64,000 nucleotides of DNA from NCBI GenBank assembly GCA_036172665.1, contig CM069879.1, positions 21,925,924-21,989,923 of the forward strand, written 5' to 3'. Below are positions 43,371 to 55,404 of this stretch, one piece after another. Source of the stretch: Prosopocoilus inquinatus (lineage: Eukaryota > Arthropoda > Insecta > Coleoptera > Lucanidae). The stretch's first letter is position 1. Every line of letters starts with the position of its first letter. The notes under the pieces were generated by a model, which was not told where the DNA came from, did no database searches, and saw only the letters and a program-made list of their open reading frames with translations. Both the position numbers and the translations under genes were made by a program.

Positions 43371-43505
43371 AAACTTTGTTGCTTTGAAAGCAAGCATGGC
43401 CGCCTTGCATGGGGTAGCTTATTATGTAGCAAATCTGCTTCAATTTGTTATCCTACTGCACAATGTCAGGTCAAAAAGCGATCGTAGGATGTCGCTGTTT
43501 TATCT
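43371..43505 (+). mobile_element. 135-bp 5'-truncated insertion of the hammerhead-repeat family
   Basis: The interior (GCTTTGAAAGCAAGCATGGC through AAGCGATCGTAGGATGTCGC) is the plus-strand counterpart of about 56419-56545. It ends TCGCTGTTTTATCT. An exact 12-bp duplication, GTTAACGTTAAA, flanks it at 43359-43370 and 43506-43517. The 5' end lies a few bases further upstream in the element than that of the 24.0-kb copy, while the 3' end is nearly the same, as expected for target-primed reverse transcription. Confidence 0.88.
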
Positions 43506-43599
43506 GTTAACGTTAAAGTTTGGCACTAAGTACTTCATCAAGTGATCTTAAATATCTGAAAATTCAAAATGGTGTGTACCTTAGGAAATTTCCTTTTGC

Positions 43600-45560
43600 C
43601 TCACAATAATCAAGGTAACAAGAAAAATCTAGTAACTGAATGGACTCAACGTTAACAAAAGAAGTACAGTTACCATTGATAATTGTTATCAAGCACAATT
43701 ATTTAGTGACTTTAATAAAAGAAAAATCGAATTGATTGAATTAAATTGTCTGGCGCAAAGGTGAGAAATAAACTAGGCAACCAAAGTTGCACGGGCGTAA
43801 GTTAAAAGGACAAAAGGTATCCCCCAAGACGACGAGTCCGGATGTAAGTTGCGACAATCAACCCAAGTGACGAGACGGAAGATGCAAACGGTTAGCTTAT
43901 ACGACAGAACCTATGGTGGTAGTCGATGGTTAAATCTCGAAGCTTCTTCGAGAGTCCTCTTCGAAATACGACACCAGCATTCCGAAGGAGACACGAGGCG
44001 TGAACGGTGTTCGAGATTCAGTTTCGAGTAAATAAACTTCCTTGTCGAGACGACCGTTTGATACCCAGTGATTTATCAGATCAGGAAGTGTAATAGTACT
44101 GGCGTAACCTGAAACGGGATGCGACTTGTTTACAAGAACATCAAAAATTTGCTACGAAATTTTCAAAAATTTTAAGTAATATTTCCAAAAAGGAAGAGAA
44201 TGAACTCACCGAGGCAGCCTAAGGAAAATCCAAACAAATTTGTAAACAAATGACTGATATTGACATCAAAGAAGTGTTTCTCAAGCGTCGCCCTTGGGGA
44301 AAGAAGGTTACATCAATCAAAATAGGTTAAAACCTGTTAGCTTCTGAACGAGCAAACTCGAATGGACGTGTACCCCTTAACAGAGAAAGTTTTACACTGA
44401 AACGAAGGCCAAATGGACGATGGATTCGAGAGGAATTCAGGGCTGCCAATTATTCAACAGAAATATTTACTACAAATACAAGCAGCTTCGATGGTAACAG
44501 AGTTGAAAATTGGTGGCAAAACTGAAGATGAAGCATGGCCACGCGTTAAACAAAAAATTTCAAGAGACGTTTTGGTCGAAAATTCGATGACGCGGGTAAA
44601 ATGGAAAGTGAAACTCGCTTAGTAGAAACAGCAAATAAGTTAGAAGCTAATCTAAGTAATCAAAGAGCGACATTTTTCCAAAAGGCAAAATTTCTGGTCG
44701 ACTGTAGCCCAAATGCATGTATGCAAAGAAATGGACGAGTTTAGGTGACAAAGCCTGACTAGTGTCATGCAGCTGAGGCGTTCTGGGCCTGTAACAATAA
44801 ATAACCTCCGATTACAAACAAGAATGTGAAGAAGAATGGTAGAATAGTAGTTTGATTTAGAAGACGCCCAGAAGTGACAGATTTATAATTTGAAATAAGA
44901 AAGAGATGGGTTTGAAGCTAACATTAATAGCATCGAATATTGCCGAGCTAAATCAAGACGATAGAATTACAGTATGCCTTAACCTTAATCAAACGATATG
45001 GCATAATAGGTATAAATGCAGAAGTCAAGGCCAGAAGGCCATCCAACCGTTAATTACTTGTGCAGTGGAAACTGGACGAGATGTAGTTAAGAGTACTAAA
45101 TCTAATGAAGGTTAATAAAAGCAGGAGGAAAGATCAGGAAAGACAGATTACTAGCCGTATAAAATAATACGTAATGAACAATGAAACGTGAAGAACAGAA
45201 GTAACAGAATCTGGATTGAATGTATGGCGACAGAATGGTGAAGAAAGCAAGAAACAATAGGCCAACGGGAAGCAGAGGAAGAAAATGTCTTAGAAAGATT
45301 AGGAATTTCTAGTTTCACTTTGCAAGAAAGGCTGCTGGCTTTTGTAAGAAGGAGGAAGAAGAAGAAGAGAATTTACTTTAAAATAGACTGTAAACGATGG
45401 GGAGCATCAGTACATATTTACTTCTGAAAAAGAAAATAAATTCGTCGCGCACAAACAGATAAAAGCGGATAGTAGACAAACAATGCTTTTTGCTGACGGA
45501 GTTTCCAGTAACAAGACTTACATGCCGAGAGGCGGAACAAGAGTCAATGGACCTTAGTTT
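43600..45560. other. Purine-rich region, possible decayed retroelement
   Basis: From about 43000 the plus strand becomes A/G-rich with a different codon-like texture. Around 44030-44120 there is AATAAAC followed by TACTGGCGTAACC, reminiscent of an LTR end and primer site. 44400-44700 reads in fragments as charged peptide (ESETRLVETANKLEANLSNQ). I cannot assign a family, and the LTR idea is weak. Confidence 0.3.
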
Positions 45561-47456
45561 CAAGTTTAAGTACTAATGATTTGCTTCCATTCTTCTCAAT
45601 CCAGTATTTCAATAGCCAATTCTGTACATCGATCTCTCTTAGATCTTTCTACATTATTTCCAATCATTTCTTTGTGGATCCTTGTCTTCTTCTTATAACT
45701 TCACCTTCAAGCAAGGCTCTTTTCACCCATGTCTTCGTGTGTTCTAAAGTAACATATTCGGCATTCAGTCTCCTCTTCCAAATTCTAAAATCAAAACACG
45801 TATATTTTAGAACATAACGTAATAACTTCAGAGTTATTTGCATCCCTTTATGTAAAAAAATATTTATTACAAAATGTATCTATCCGTCATTAATTAATTC
45901 AATATGAAAATTTGAAATTATTAACGAGCAAATATGAATATAATTCGTTACACAGATATTTTAGATGGTAGGGAATAATTTCTGTTAAACGTTGACCTAC
46001 TCAATTAATGTTTGCTTATTAAAAATTCCCGCTTTTAATATTAAAATAATTAAATTAAAGATGCAACCTATAATATTTAATAAATTATCTATCTAATTAT
46101 TAGAAACTGAAATTAGCTTAAGATTTTGAGGAGAACACAAGTTCATGTGAGGAAAAATGTTATGCTGCGAGCAAGAAAATGGGAGCACTTTTTTGTGGCA
46201 GAGTTAACAAAAAAAATTGCTGGGTGGCGGTAATTACGAACTTACGGATGAGCGACAAATGATTTTTTTAAGGATAAATATATTTTCCATTCTTGCTTTA
46301 TCTGTACGGCTAACAAGAGCTAATATTCTTCAAAATCAAATAACGACTGACTTTCGTTAATTATTGTCTGTCGTCCGTAAATGTCAGTTGAAAATCACAG
46401 CCACCCAACAAAATTCTTAGCCTTATTAAATTTACGCCAAAAAAGTGTCCACTATTTTTGGCCACGACAATACTTCCTTTTGTTTTCGTGAAATAACTTT
46501 GTCGTTTGCAGCTGGAGGTCATTCTTAACTCAGACTGATCCGAATATAATAAGAAAACTTATCTGTATATTTTTAATGCTTGTCCGAAATAACAGGACAC
46601 ATAGGAGTAAATTCGAACACCTTTAGTTAATATAAGCCCACACGCTTTAAAACTACATGGTAATTTCAACTAGGTATAATTTGTTTTGTTGTATTGTTCA
46701 TACTATCGTAACTTATTTTTAGTCAGAAAACTTGACGCCTATAGTTATAAAAGTCATTTTACAAATTCCATTGTGCTTGTGACAAATAAGACAAATTAGT
46801 TGTCGGTGTTTTAGTTGCATAAAATAAAAATTTAGTTATTTCTGCCTTTTATAAGCTGTCATTACTTTTTTCATTGTTAAGAAATATCAAAATTAGTTTT
46901 TGCAACTTTTATTTTGTTGCTAAAAACAAAAATATCACGAACATTACACTGTTTCCACAATTAACACATCATCACTAAAAAATTAGTTGTGACATCAAAA
47001 ATTTAGTTGGGATTTTTAGCGTGCAATTTTCACTCATTTGTCAATTTCTTCGATTTTGTGTCTTTGGTATTTGATTTAAAATTGAAACTGGAGATTTTGT
47101 TTAACAACCACGTTACCAGAGAGATTAAATTTATCCTACTGGCAGGTAGCAAACAGTTTAACAGACTATTGAAAAACTGGGCCTTAAACCTTAATATTAA
47201 CATCAATGTTGCATTTCTTGTAACTAAATTCAATAAACAAGATACCACGTTACATGTGTAATTTTCTTTTAATTTCTATTTTACTTTTAAGAACGATAAT
47301 CACCAAAAACCTTAAAAATGTGTTCGAAGTAACCCCTTGTTACGGTAGATATCCAGACATGTCTTGCATTTTCAAATTTCACAGTATTTGCTACTGTAAA
47401 ATTATTTAATATTAATAATATTTACTGTCGCTTATAAACAGATGTGAATATTGTTA
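45561..47456. other. Intergenic sequence with one foldback
   Basis: AT-rich; apart from the inverted repeat at 46160-46472 no feature is recognised. The complementary frames near 47007-47261 have no motif. Confidence 0.45.
46160..46472. repeat. Imperfect foldback element
   Basis: The left arm (GGGAGCACTTTTTTGTGGCA, ATTGCTGGGTGGCGGTAATT, ACTTACGGATGAGCGACAAA) is mirrored by the right arm (GTCTGTCGTCCGTAAATGTC, CACAGCCACCCAACAAAATT, AAAAAAGTGTCC). The arms are about 100 bp and 75-80% complementary. Ends are approximate. Confidence 0.65.
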
Positions 47457-47458
47457 TA

Positions 47459-48625
47459 CAGGGTGAGTCTTTTATCTTGAGATAACGCAATATCTCGAAA
47501 ACTAGGCATCGGATCAAAAAGCGTTGTGAATACAATTTGTTCGACCCGAAGGAGCCTATCTAATTTTACCAATCGCGACCTCCCACCCCAACTCCCAATG
47601 AGTCGGGCTGGGGGCAACTTTTAAATCACAAATAGGAACCACCATTTCTTATTGCAGATTCTAATTCTATGCCTCAAACTACGTAAGGTTTGTCGGAATC
47701 TTTGTTTTGGATTCCTTGTCGATGGCGTTGAATTTTTGCAAAACCTACTTTTAGCGTTACCCAAGAACGAGTAGGTTTCTGTTCCCATCGGGGTGCTTGT
47801 TTTAGGTAAGTCCCCTCGCCTCTCACCACCGGGTGTTTATTTGTAATATTACTTTAGTGAGTGCACCACGTCGTTGTTCCTGGATAAGGCTAACGATAGA
47901 TTTTTATCTTGAGACAAGGCAATATCGTGGAAACTATGCATAAGATCAAAAAACTTTGTGAATGTAATTTGTTCGATCCGAGGGGTCCTATCTAATCATG
48001 CCAATCGCGACTCCTCACACCCACTCCCATTGGGTGGGGCTGGGGGCAACTTTCATATTGCAAATAGGAATCACCATTTTTTATTGCAGATTCGAATTTT
48101 ACGCCTCAAACTACGTAAGGTTTGTCCGAATTTCTGTTTTGGATTACTGGCCGATGGCGTTGAATTTTTGCAAAACCTATCTTTAGCCTTACCCAGGAAC
48201 AACGACGTGGTGCACTTACTGAAATAATATTACAAATAAACACCCCGGTGGTGAGAGGCGAGGGGACTTATCTAAAACAAGCACCCCGATGGAAACAGAA
48301 ACCTACTACGTCGTTGTTCTTGGGTAACGGTAACAGTAGGTTTTGCAAAAATTCAACGCCTTCAGTGAGGAATTCAAAACAAAGATTCGAACAAACCTTA
48401 CGTACTTTGAGTCGTAGAATCCGAATCTGCAATAAAAAATGGTGGTTCCTATTTACTACTTAAAAGTTGCCCCCAGCTCCACCCACTGGGGGTGGGTATC
48501 GTGAGTCACGATTGGTATAATTAGATAGGCCCCTTCGGATCGAACAAATTACATTCACAACATTTTTTGATCCGATGGATAGTTTTCAAGATATTGCGTT
48601 GTCTCAAGATATAAAACTCACCCTG
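47459..48625. mobile_element. TA-flanked foldback with three arms
   Basis: The terminal repeat CAGGGTGAGTCTTTTATCTT at 47459 is matched by the complement AACTCACCCTG at the right end, with TA outside each end (47457-47458, 48626-48627). Inside are two direct copies of the arm (about 47475-47770 and 47895-48197) and one inverted copy (about 48318-48615). The central spacer with CCATCGGGGTGCTTG occurs once forward (about 47785) and once inverted (about 48280). No protein is encoded. Confidence 0.85.
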
Positions 48626-48627
48626 TA

Positions 48628-48900
48628 TATACACAGTAAAATATTATATAAATATAACAGGTATAAGAAAGTTAGTATAATAATAAAATAAATATCAAAT
48701 TACGCAAGAAGCATTACATTGTCAGTAATGTAAGAAAATAGCTTGAAATATGACTGCAGATACATATAAAACAAAAGAAAATTATATTTAAAACGAAGAT
48801 AAAGAAGGTGTGTACCTATGTCACTATTACAGAAATGTACATTCTCACTTTATCAGCTGAGAATGTAAAAGTTAGTCAGCGAAACAGAAGTTATGCAATT
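48628..48900. other. AT-rich intergenic sequence
   Basis: Likely includes the decayed 3' untranslated end of the non-LTR element that follows on the minus strand; no boundary is visible. Confidence 0.35.
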
Positions 48901-49114
48901 TCATATGGTAATAAATTCATTTACATGATAAAAGAGCTTAGAAAGCAAATAGGTTTTAATTAAAGTTTTGAATTGCTTTAAACTAGTATTTTTAATGGCG
49001 GAAGGTAGTGCATTAAATACTTTTATGGCTCTGTAATGAGCACCACGTTGATATAGCGATGATTTGTGGCTGAGAGTGCAGAAATCGTTACAATATCTAG
49101 TGCTCATGTTCATG

Positions 49115-49229
49115 TACTACGATGCTCAACTTAAATGATACCATTTGACTGTTTCGTAGCTCTTCCGCTAAATGTCCTTAAGGATGTGGTTCGCATGCAG
49201 GAGTATCATTTAGGTTAAGCATTGTAGTA
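49115..49229. mobile_element. 115-bp palindromic MITE, copy A
   Basis: TACTACGATGCTCAACTTAA at the left pairs with the complement TTAGGTTAAGCATTGTAGTA at the right. The interior includes TTTCGTAGCTCTTCCGC and CCTTAAGGATGTGGTTCGC. It lies within the non-LTR element. A second copy, in opposite orientation, is at 57726-57836. Confidence 0.85.
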
Positions 49230-49329
49230 TATATCAGAATTCCGAGTATACAAGTGCCATTTTGTTTACGAAGACAGCTACTTCTAAAATATATAAGCTA
49301 GCTAATGGTAGTATCCTTAATCTTTTATA

Positions 49330-50530
49330 CAGGGAAGGGCAAAAGTATGGAATCGGCTTAATATTCCTAAAACTGTTTGACGTAATTATTTGAAATTTGC
49401 TGTGTGATTCACAGTCAATAGGACCTACAGTACCAATTTGTTTCAATTGTTTATCTGCTCTTATTTCTGAGATCCAATGCCTACTTGATTTTTTTTTAAA
49501 TAACAACCTGTTGATTTTTTTCCTCTATTTAATAGTTCGTTTAATTCTTTAAAAGACCACATAAAAATATTTATCTATTGCATAAGAAAATTTTCGAGAA
49601 AATAATGTTTGAAGGAAAAAGTTAGAAAAAATGGTTTACGCTGATATTTGGTATTTGTTTTCATGTTTTTAAGGCAATTTTTATTAAAAGTTTCTTTAGC
49701 GCTGTTTTAAAAACAGCCCCTAATCTTGTGGTCTTCCAGTTTTTTTGTTAAAACTAGAATTTTTGTCGAATATCAGACAATAAACCATTTTTCCTAACTT
49801 TTTCATTCAAACGCTTTTTTCCCGAAAATTTTCTTATGTAATAGATAAATATTTTTATGTGGTCGTTTAAAGAATTAAACAAGCTATTAAATAAAGGAAA
49901 AAAATCAGCAGGTTGTCATTAAGAAAAATCAAGTAGGCGTTGTATTTCAGAGACAAGAGCAGATAAACAATTGAAATAAATTGGTAATGTAGGTCCAATA
50001 GACTCTGAATCACACACCTAATTTCAAATAGATACGTCAAACAGTTTTCGAAATATTAAGCCGGTTCCATGCTTTTGTCCTTCCCCATATCTGTTTTCAT
50101 ATTTTTAAAATAACTTTTATTGAAGTTTGCATTAGTTCTATCTTAAAAGCAACCCATAATTTTGTGGCCTTCTAGTTTTTTTTTCTTTTGCTAAAACAAA
50201 TATTTTTGTCAAATATCAAACATTAGACAATTTTTCTTAACTTTTTCATCAAACGTTATTTTCTCGAAAATTTTCTTATGTAATAGATTAATATTTTTAT
50301 GTGGTCGTTTAGAGAATTGAACGAACTATTAAATAAAGGAAAGAAATCAGCAGGTTGTCATTTAAAAAAAATCATGTAGGCATTGGATCTCAGAAACAAG
50401 AGCAGATAAACAATTGAGAGAAATTGGTAAAATAGGTCTTATTGACTCTAAATGATATACCAAATTTCAAACAGATACGTCAAACAGTTTTCGAAATATT
50501 AAGCAGGTTCCATACTTTTGCCCTACCCTG
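49330..50530. mobile_element. TA-flanked foldback with three arms, inside a non-LTR element
   Basis: The ends read CAGGGAAGGGCAAAAGTATG (left) and the complement TACTTTTGCCCTACCCTG (right), with TA at 49328-49329 and 50531-50532. One left arm (49330-49700) faces two direct copies of the right arm (about 49740-50090 and 50160-50530). A copy of the centre (TTTTCATATTTTTAAAATAA) lies between the two right arms. It encodes no protein. It splits the reverse transcriptase remnant, which resumes in matching order on each side. Confidence 0.88.
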
Positions 50531-51195
50531 TATAATGATCTGCATAGAACTCTAACAATACTTTTTTGCAGCACAAATAGATACGTAAAGTGACTGGATG
50601 AGCCCCAGAATATTAAACCGTACCGTAGCCTCGATTTGACATAGGCAAAATAAAATGTTTTTAGTCAGAATGTTCCCACAGAAGTTTTCGATTATTTAAA
50701 GCATAAAATGCAGAACATAATTTCTTGCTTAATTTATAACAGTGTAGTTCCCAATCGAGCCTGGAGTCAACCTGAAGACCTAAAAATTCAACGTTATTTG
50801 TTAGTGGCAAAGATTTGCTATCATGTTTAAAAGATTGCTGTAATCAGTTGCATGATTTTTGAAATTTACTAAATTCATTTTTTTCAGATTGAGTAGAAAA
50901 TTATTGTCCATGCATCATTTATTCATGTTATATACAACTTCAGTATGGATATTGTGATATTGGAAATTTCAGCAATTTATTTTATTTATCGGTAATTATT
51001 ACATTAGTCTCATCCGCATATGACCTGAAGTTAATGATGCTTGTAAATCATTGACATAAATCAAAAGCAACGTAGGGCCTAGAATGGATCCATGTGGGAC
51101 TTCTCTATAAATAGGTAATTTTGAGGACTGATGATGACCATTGCGTTCTGACGTTAAAGAAACAACTTGACTGCGGTTGCTGAGGTACGAGTGAA

Positions 51196-52893
51196 ATTTT
51201 GGTTATTTGTTATTGCCTATTTTTTATTTTATTTTCATCTTTATCCTGCGTTATCACGACCTTATCGTCAGCGAATTATTCAAGTTAGTTCCCGTTGAAA
51301 TTCAACGAAGTGATTGTACACTGTCGAGTTGACCAATTCGGACATATTATTGTGTGTTCACCCAAATATCACTTCAATTACCCGATTTAAATATAACCAT
51401 TTCAGCGTGATAATGGATGTTTTTTGCATCTGCGGTTATTTGTACTGGAAAATGTTTTTGACATAAACTGAAATTACTCATGGATAAAAATAATGACGGC
51501 CTATACATCATGTAATAAACGCACATTTCGCTGACGAAGTTATGTGTTCAGTGGATCGGATCGTTTCGGGATGCTATAGTACGGGTTAGCGCGATGGGTG
51601 TCCCAATTTTTTTTTTTTTTGATGATTAAGGTCTACATAAGTCTGGAGAAACATGCGTGATGGAAAAAATTCCGGTACATACATCAAATCTTTATCTGGC
51701 GAAATGAATTAAAAGAGCATGCATATTCATTCACTCGCGGAATAATTTGCTTTATTTCTGCAATTCCGTTCCGTTCCATAAATATATTAAACTGGACGGC
51801 TCTAGATGTCCAATATGCATTTACCGTATACATGAATTACAATTAGAATATCCAATACCCCCATGTTTATGCAGATAATTAAAATGTGTATGCGCAACCG
51901 TCGTTGTTTTACATAACTTTAATCAATAACAGCGGGGAACGTATAGAATTCGTGCGGATTCGTCTCTCCAGCACAATGGGATGTATTCCGACCGCCGTTA
52001 CATTATCTTTAGCTCGTTGCTTCTGTTATTTCAATTAATTATCGTCGGGGTTGGAGAGGTAAAACAATTTGTTAGTTTCGGTTTAATATCAACTATTCTC
52101 GCTCCCCGCTATTTACTTGAATTCCTTCCGAGCAATTACATCGTTCGGAAAAATTATGTCGGCACGAACGCCTGATTTATCTCTTCCATTTAAAATACAA
52201 CTTGGCATTGTCGAGATGGCTCTGAATAATTTCGTTGCCGAGGAAATCTTCGCCGCGTCTTTCATTCAGCCGACTCAAATAATGTATCCGTGATGTGCAC
52301 TCATCCACGTAATAATGGAATTACGGAAGGATTCGTTTAGTAAATGAGAAAAACAATTAACACGAATTCCAGAGGTTGCTTAACATTTCAGAAAGCATTT
52401 TACGACCAATTTAGATGTGACCTTAACCAACACAACTCTGGTTGGATTTTCATGGAACAACGAAACTGAGAGAAAACGAAAACAAAAAATCTAATACACC
52501 AAAAAGAGTTTCTGCTAGAAGTGCTAAATACAAAGGCGAAACTATGGTTCACACAACAAGTCTAGCACTAAAAGAAGAACTGAAAAGAAATTTGCGTCGA
52601 TGTTTCAACACGCTCTGTGAAAAATAGGATTGATCTTGATGATATTAAAGGTGTCAGAGTGAACATGACCCCACCGAACTGAATTAAACCTCGACGGAGT
52701 TACCAATATGTTTTAGTCTCTCAAATATCAGCCATACTCATTACAAGAGATTTTATAATAAAGTAATACTCAACAGTACGTACAGGATAGAGGTTCGTTC
52801 AATAAGAATATATATACAGTTGATTGTTCTTTAATGAAACACTAGAGTTTACTTAACAAAATAAAATTTACTGAACGCAGTAAGATGAAATGG
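51196..52893. other. Intergenic; conserved-element-like island at 51700-52370
   Basis: 51700-52370 has the mixed texture (CATATTAAACTGGACGGC, CAGATAATTAAAATGTG, TTTCAATTAATTATCGTCGG, CGTAATAATGGAATTACGG). The open frame at 51981-52175 lies inside it and has no motif. The remainder is plain AT-rich sequence. Confidence 0.4.
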
Positions 52894-53106
52894 TGTGGTA
52901 GGCACGCTCAACCTAAATTCCAAATGATAACCTCTATAAATCACTTATTAATTACGTACTGGGTGGGACTAGGCGCCGATCCTATTAGAATCAATTAAAT
53001 ATAAGAATAAAATAAACGATAATTCTCTACCTCGTGCCAGCTGATTATCTCCGTCACCTGTCGTAAAGGCACGTTCTGTCCTCTGCAAGGGGTGTGCAGA
53101 TACACA
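52894..53106 (+). repeat. Possible decayed 5' LTR
   Basis: The segment begins TGTGGTAGGC and ends GATACACA. It contains CTATAAATC (TATA-like) near 52935 and AATAAAATAAA (poly(A)-like) near 53003. It is followed by AG-TGGCGACTCTAATC, which has the TGG start of a tRNA primer-binding site. No second LTR is visible in the window, so this is tentative. Confidence 0.35.
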
Positions 53107-54870
53107 AGTGGCGACTCTAATCTCGTAGTCGCCTAACTTCTAGGACTCCTAGAAGTCGATGATCCGTTCGAGAAAATTCCGTTACAGCTGATCCCGTTGC
53201 AATACGAGACGAAAACGTTAGTACCTTATCTAAAGAACAACGTCCGATAGTACTGTTGGCCCAGAAGAAGAATGAAGAGAAAGAAGAGAAGCCTACGTGA
53301 TTTCACCTCTGTCTCGTTCGTCAACTCGAAACGAGAGTTCGGCGCGTTTGATACGCTCTGGATGGCCTGTGCCAATTCTGCAACTTACGTTGGCCCAGAA
53401 ATCAGGTCGGTCGTCCTTTCGAAAACGAGATGAGAAATCAGAGTTTGCGTAACGGTGCCCACTCAGTGGAGACGGTGTGGGATAGCTCTAGAGATGTTAC
53501 GCAAAAGGGTGCCACCTAGCCGTAGCTACGCAACCAAAGGTGTCAGAAACACACGGCTGAGAAGGTGTGTTCTTAGTCGTTCTCCTCAAGGGAAACCACC
53601 TTGGACCCGGTTCATCGACAGCATACCCCAAAAGACGATGAAGGAACCTCCTTCCCCAAAAGTAGACCAACCCAAAATTGTTGAAAAGATGCCCAATAAA
53701 TGAACAAAGTTTGTTACAGCTAAAAAGCAATTTATTCAAACAGGCAAACGTCATATACGGTATGCGAAGGGGTTTCGGCCGACAACCAATGAGCAGTAAA
53801 ACGAATAATGCCCAAAATAGGGCAACCCTTGCATCCGCTAAAGTACTTTGGCGTCTGCACACAAAAGCATAACATAAAACAAACGGTAAGGGAATTTTCG
53901 CAAAAGCTCAAGTAAGTAGAAAAAACGTTCAAAATGAAACGCTAAATACACTTCTGCTCTGAAGGAGTCTCAAATTAAACAAGTAAAACAGTACAAAATA
54001 AATAACAAATGGAAAAGGGACTTTAACGCCGATAAACTACACGGAAAATCCCAAAAAAATATCTAAACAAACGGTAGTGCCCAAAACACATTGAGGTTAT
54101 CGCCACAAAAGAGTAAATTCGAGGATTCAAAAGCCGCGCCGCTTGAGTCAACGAACGTTCCACACAACGCTGGGCCGGGAGTGGAGTTGGCCGGTGAGAG
54201 GAAAGAAAAAAATACGTTGTCAAAAAAAAAAAGATTCCACTCGATCCAACCTTATCCCGCCTACGATGTACCCAGGTCGGCCGTAATCTTTTGGGCGTTG
54301 GCTGCGTCGACGTCGCAAAAGGAATAAAAAGAAGAGAACCAAAAAAGGTTGAGGTACGACGTCGGATTCGCCAGCTTGTTTCAACAGGCTTCCTCATAAA
54401 CAGGTGGGGGTGGGGTAATAGGTAGGCCCCATATAAGTTGCTATAGAAAGGGGAAACAACATCATATTAATAGAACGCCACGAACAAAACGAAAACGTGG
54501 CTGGCAAATGACGCTCGTACAAATAGACGGAGAAGGGCAAAAACACAAAACTCACTTCACTGAAGGATCAATGAGCCTCAAAGGAGCCCACCTCGGCAGA
54601 TCCGCAACAGTGGCCCCAAAAGCAAACGGAGAAAGCTCCCTCGAGGTGACAAAATCCGAACAAACGGAGTTTTGCTTGAGCTTCAAGCACAGCAGCCAAA
54701 ATTGACTAACCACCGCAAGTCGATGTGACGTCAAGCAAGGTTCCGCCGCGCGCACAACCAGCACAATGCAACCTTGCCCTAAAACGGAACATCATGCGCG
54801 ATCACACTGTAAAAGGCCGAAATCGCATCAAAGATTGGAAACTCACTGCTTCTTCACAAAAAAAAACCGT
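53107..54870 (+). other. T-poor, A/C/G-rich region, possible retroelement interior
   Basis: The plus strand is strikingly poor in T for about 1.7 kb, unlike either flank. Plus-strand frames read as Lys/Pro/Gln/Ser-rich peptide in pieces (PPWTRFIDSIPQKTMKEPPS, then PKVDQPKIVEK), as in a decayed Gag or untranslated leader. The two minus-strand frames of about 120 codons at 53497-53862 and 54023-54397 are probably shadows of this skew. No catalytic motif is seen. Confidence 0.35.
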
Positions 54871-55404
54871 AATAGTCAAATAAATAAGATTTTCTTTTAA
54901 ACCAGGTTTCGACTGAAGCGCAGAGTGCTTCAACGAACGTTCCAAACTAATTCCAACAATGTTGTAATGAATCTCTCCTGTTCAAACAACGATATATGTC
55001 CCATGCACGGATAATGCGCGGACTCAATCTAGGAAGGAACACTTTGGCGTGAAGCCTTTGTTGCAGGCTCATTTCAATTTAAAACAATGCATCGCCCGCC
55101 CACGGAAATGTATTTCTGCAGATCTGCAGATCCCGCTTTGGTCTTGAGTCCGCCTCCGCCTGTCTTTTTTACCGTCTTCTGACGAAATTTTCGATTTTTC
55201 TGAAGCAATCTCTTGCATTCGATTCCGCAAAGTTTCCAGATTTCGTAAAATGCCTAACAAGTCTCATTTCAACGGATTCCTGGAGTTTTTACGAAATAAT
55301 CTTTGTTTTCTTTTAAGGGTCATCACGCCGTTTGTGATCCTTCCGACAGCACTAATTTATTTTGGGGTTTTAACATGCCTTCATAAGCAACCTTTGTTTA
55401 CATT
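54871..55404. other. Intergenic sequence, nothing recognised
   Basis: A small palindrome GCAGATCTGCAGATC lies at about 55117. No other feature. Confidence 0.45.

Larger units (their letters stand above)
48901..51195 (-). pseudogene. Non-LTR retrotransposon reverse transcriptase remnant (minus strand)
   Basis: Read from 51195 downward: SYLSNRSQVVSL, the reverse transcriptase block REVPHGSILGPTLLLIYVND, a frame-shifted active-site region, NVEFLGLQVDSRLDWELHCY and KLSKKLCSAFYALNNRKLL. After the foldback at 49330-50530 comes SLYKRLRILPLASLYILEVA. After the short palindrome at 49115-49229 comes SSLYQRGAHYRAIKVFNALP with the end FKTLIKTYLLSKLFYHVNEF. These are the C-terminal half of a Jockey/CR1-like reverse transcriptase protein. 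The 5' half is missing, stops are frequent, and two TA-type elements interrupt it. Confidence 0.85.

Noticed and set aside
43600..44130. LTR-like end with AATAAAC and TACTGGCG primer-site-like word
   Set aside because: No TG start, no second copy and no recognisable retroelement protein; kept only as a weak note in the region description.
51981..52175. 64-codon frame with a hydrophobic stretch that could be a signal peptide
   Set aside because: It lies within a non-coding island with regulatory texture, has no splice context or family pattern, and both strands are similarly open.
53497..53862. 121-codon open frame on the minus strand, and a 124-codon one at 54023-54397
   Set aside because: Both lie in the strongly skewed A/C/G-rich block. 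A T-poor sense strand yields few stop codons on the opposite strand, and the predicted peptides show no motif.
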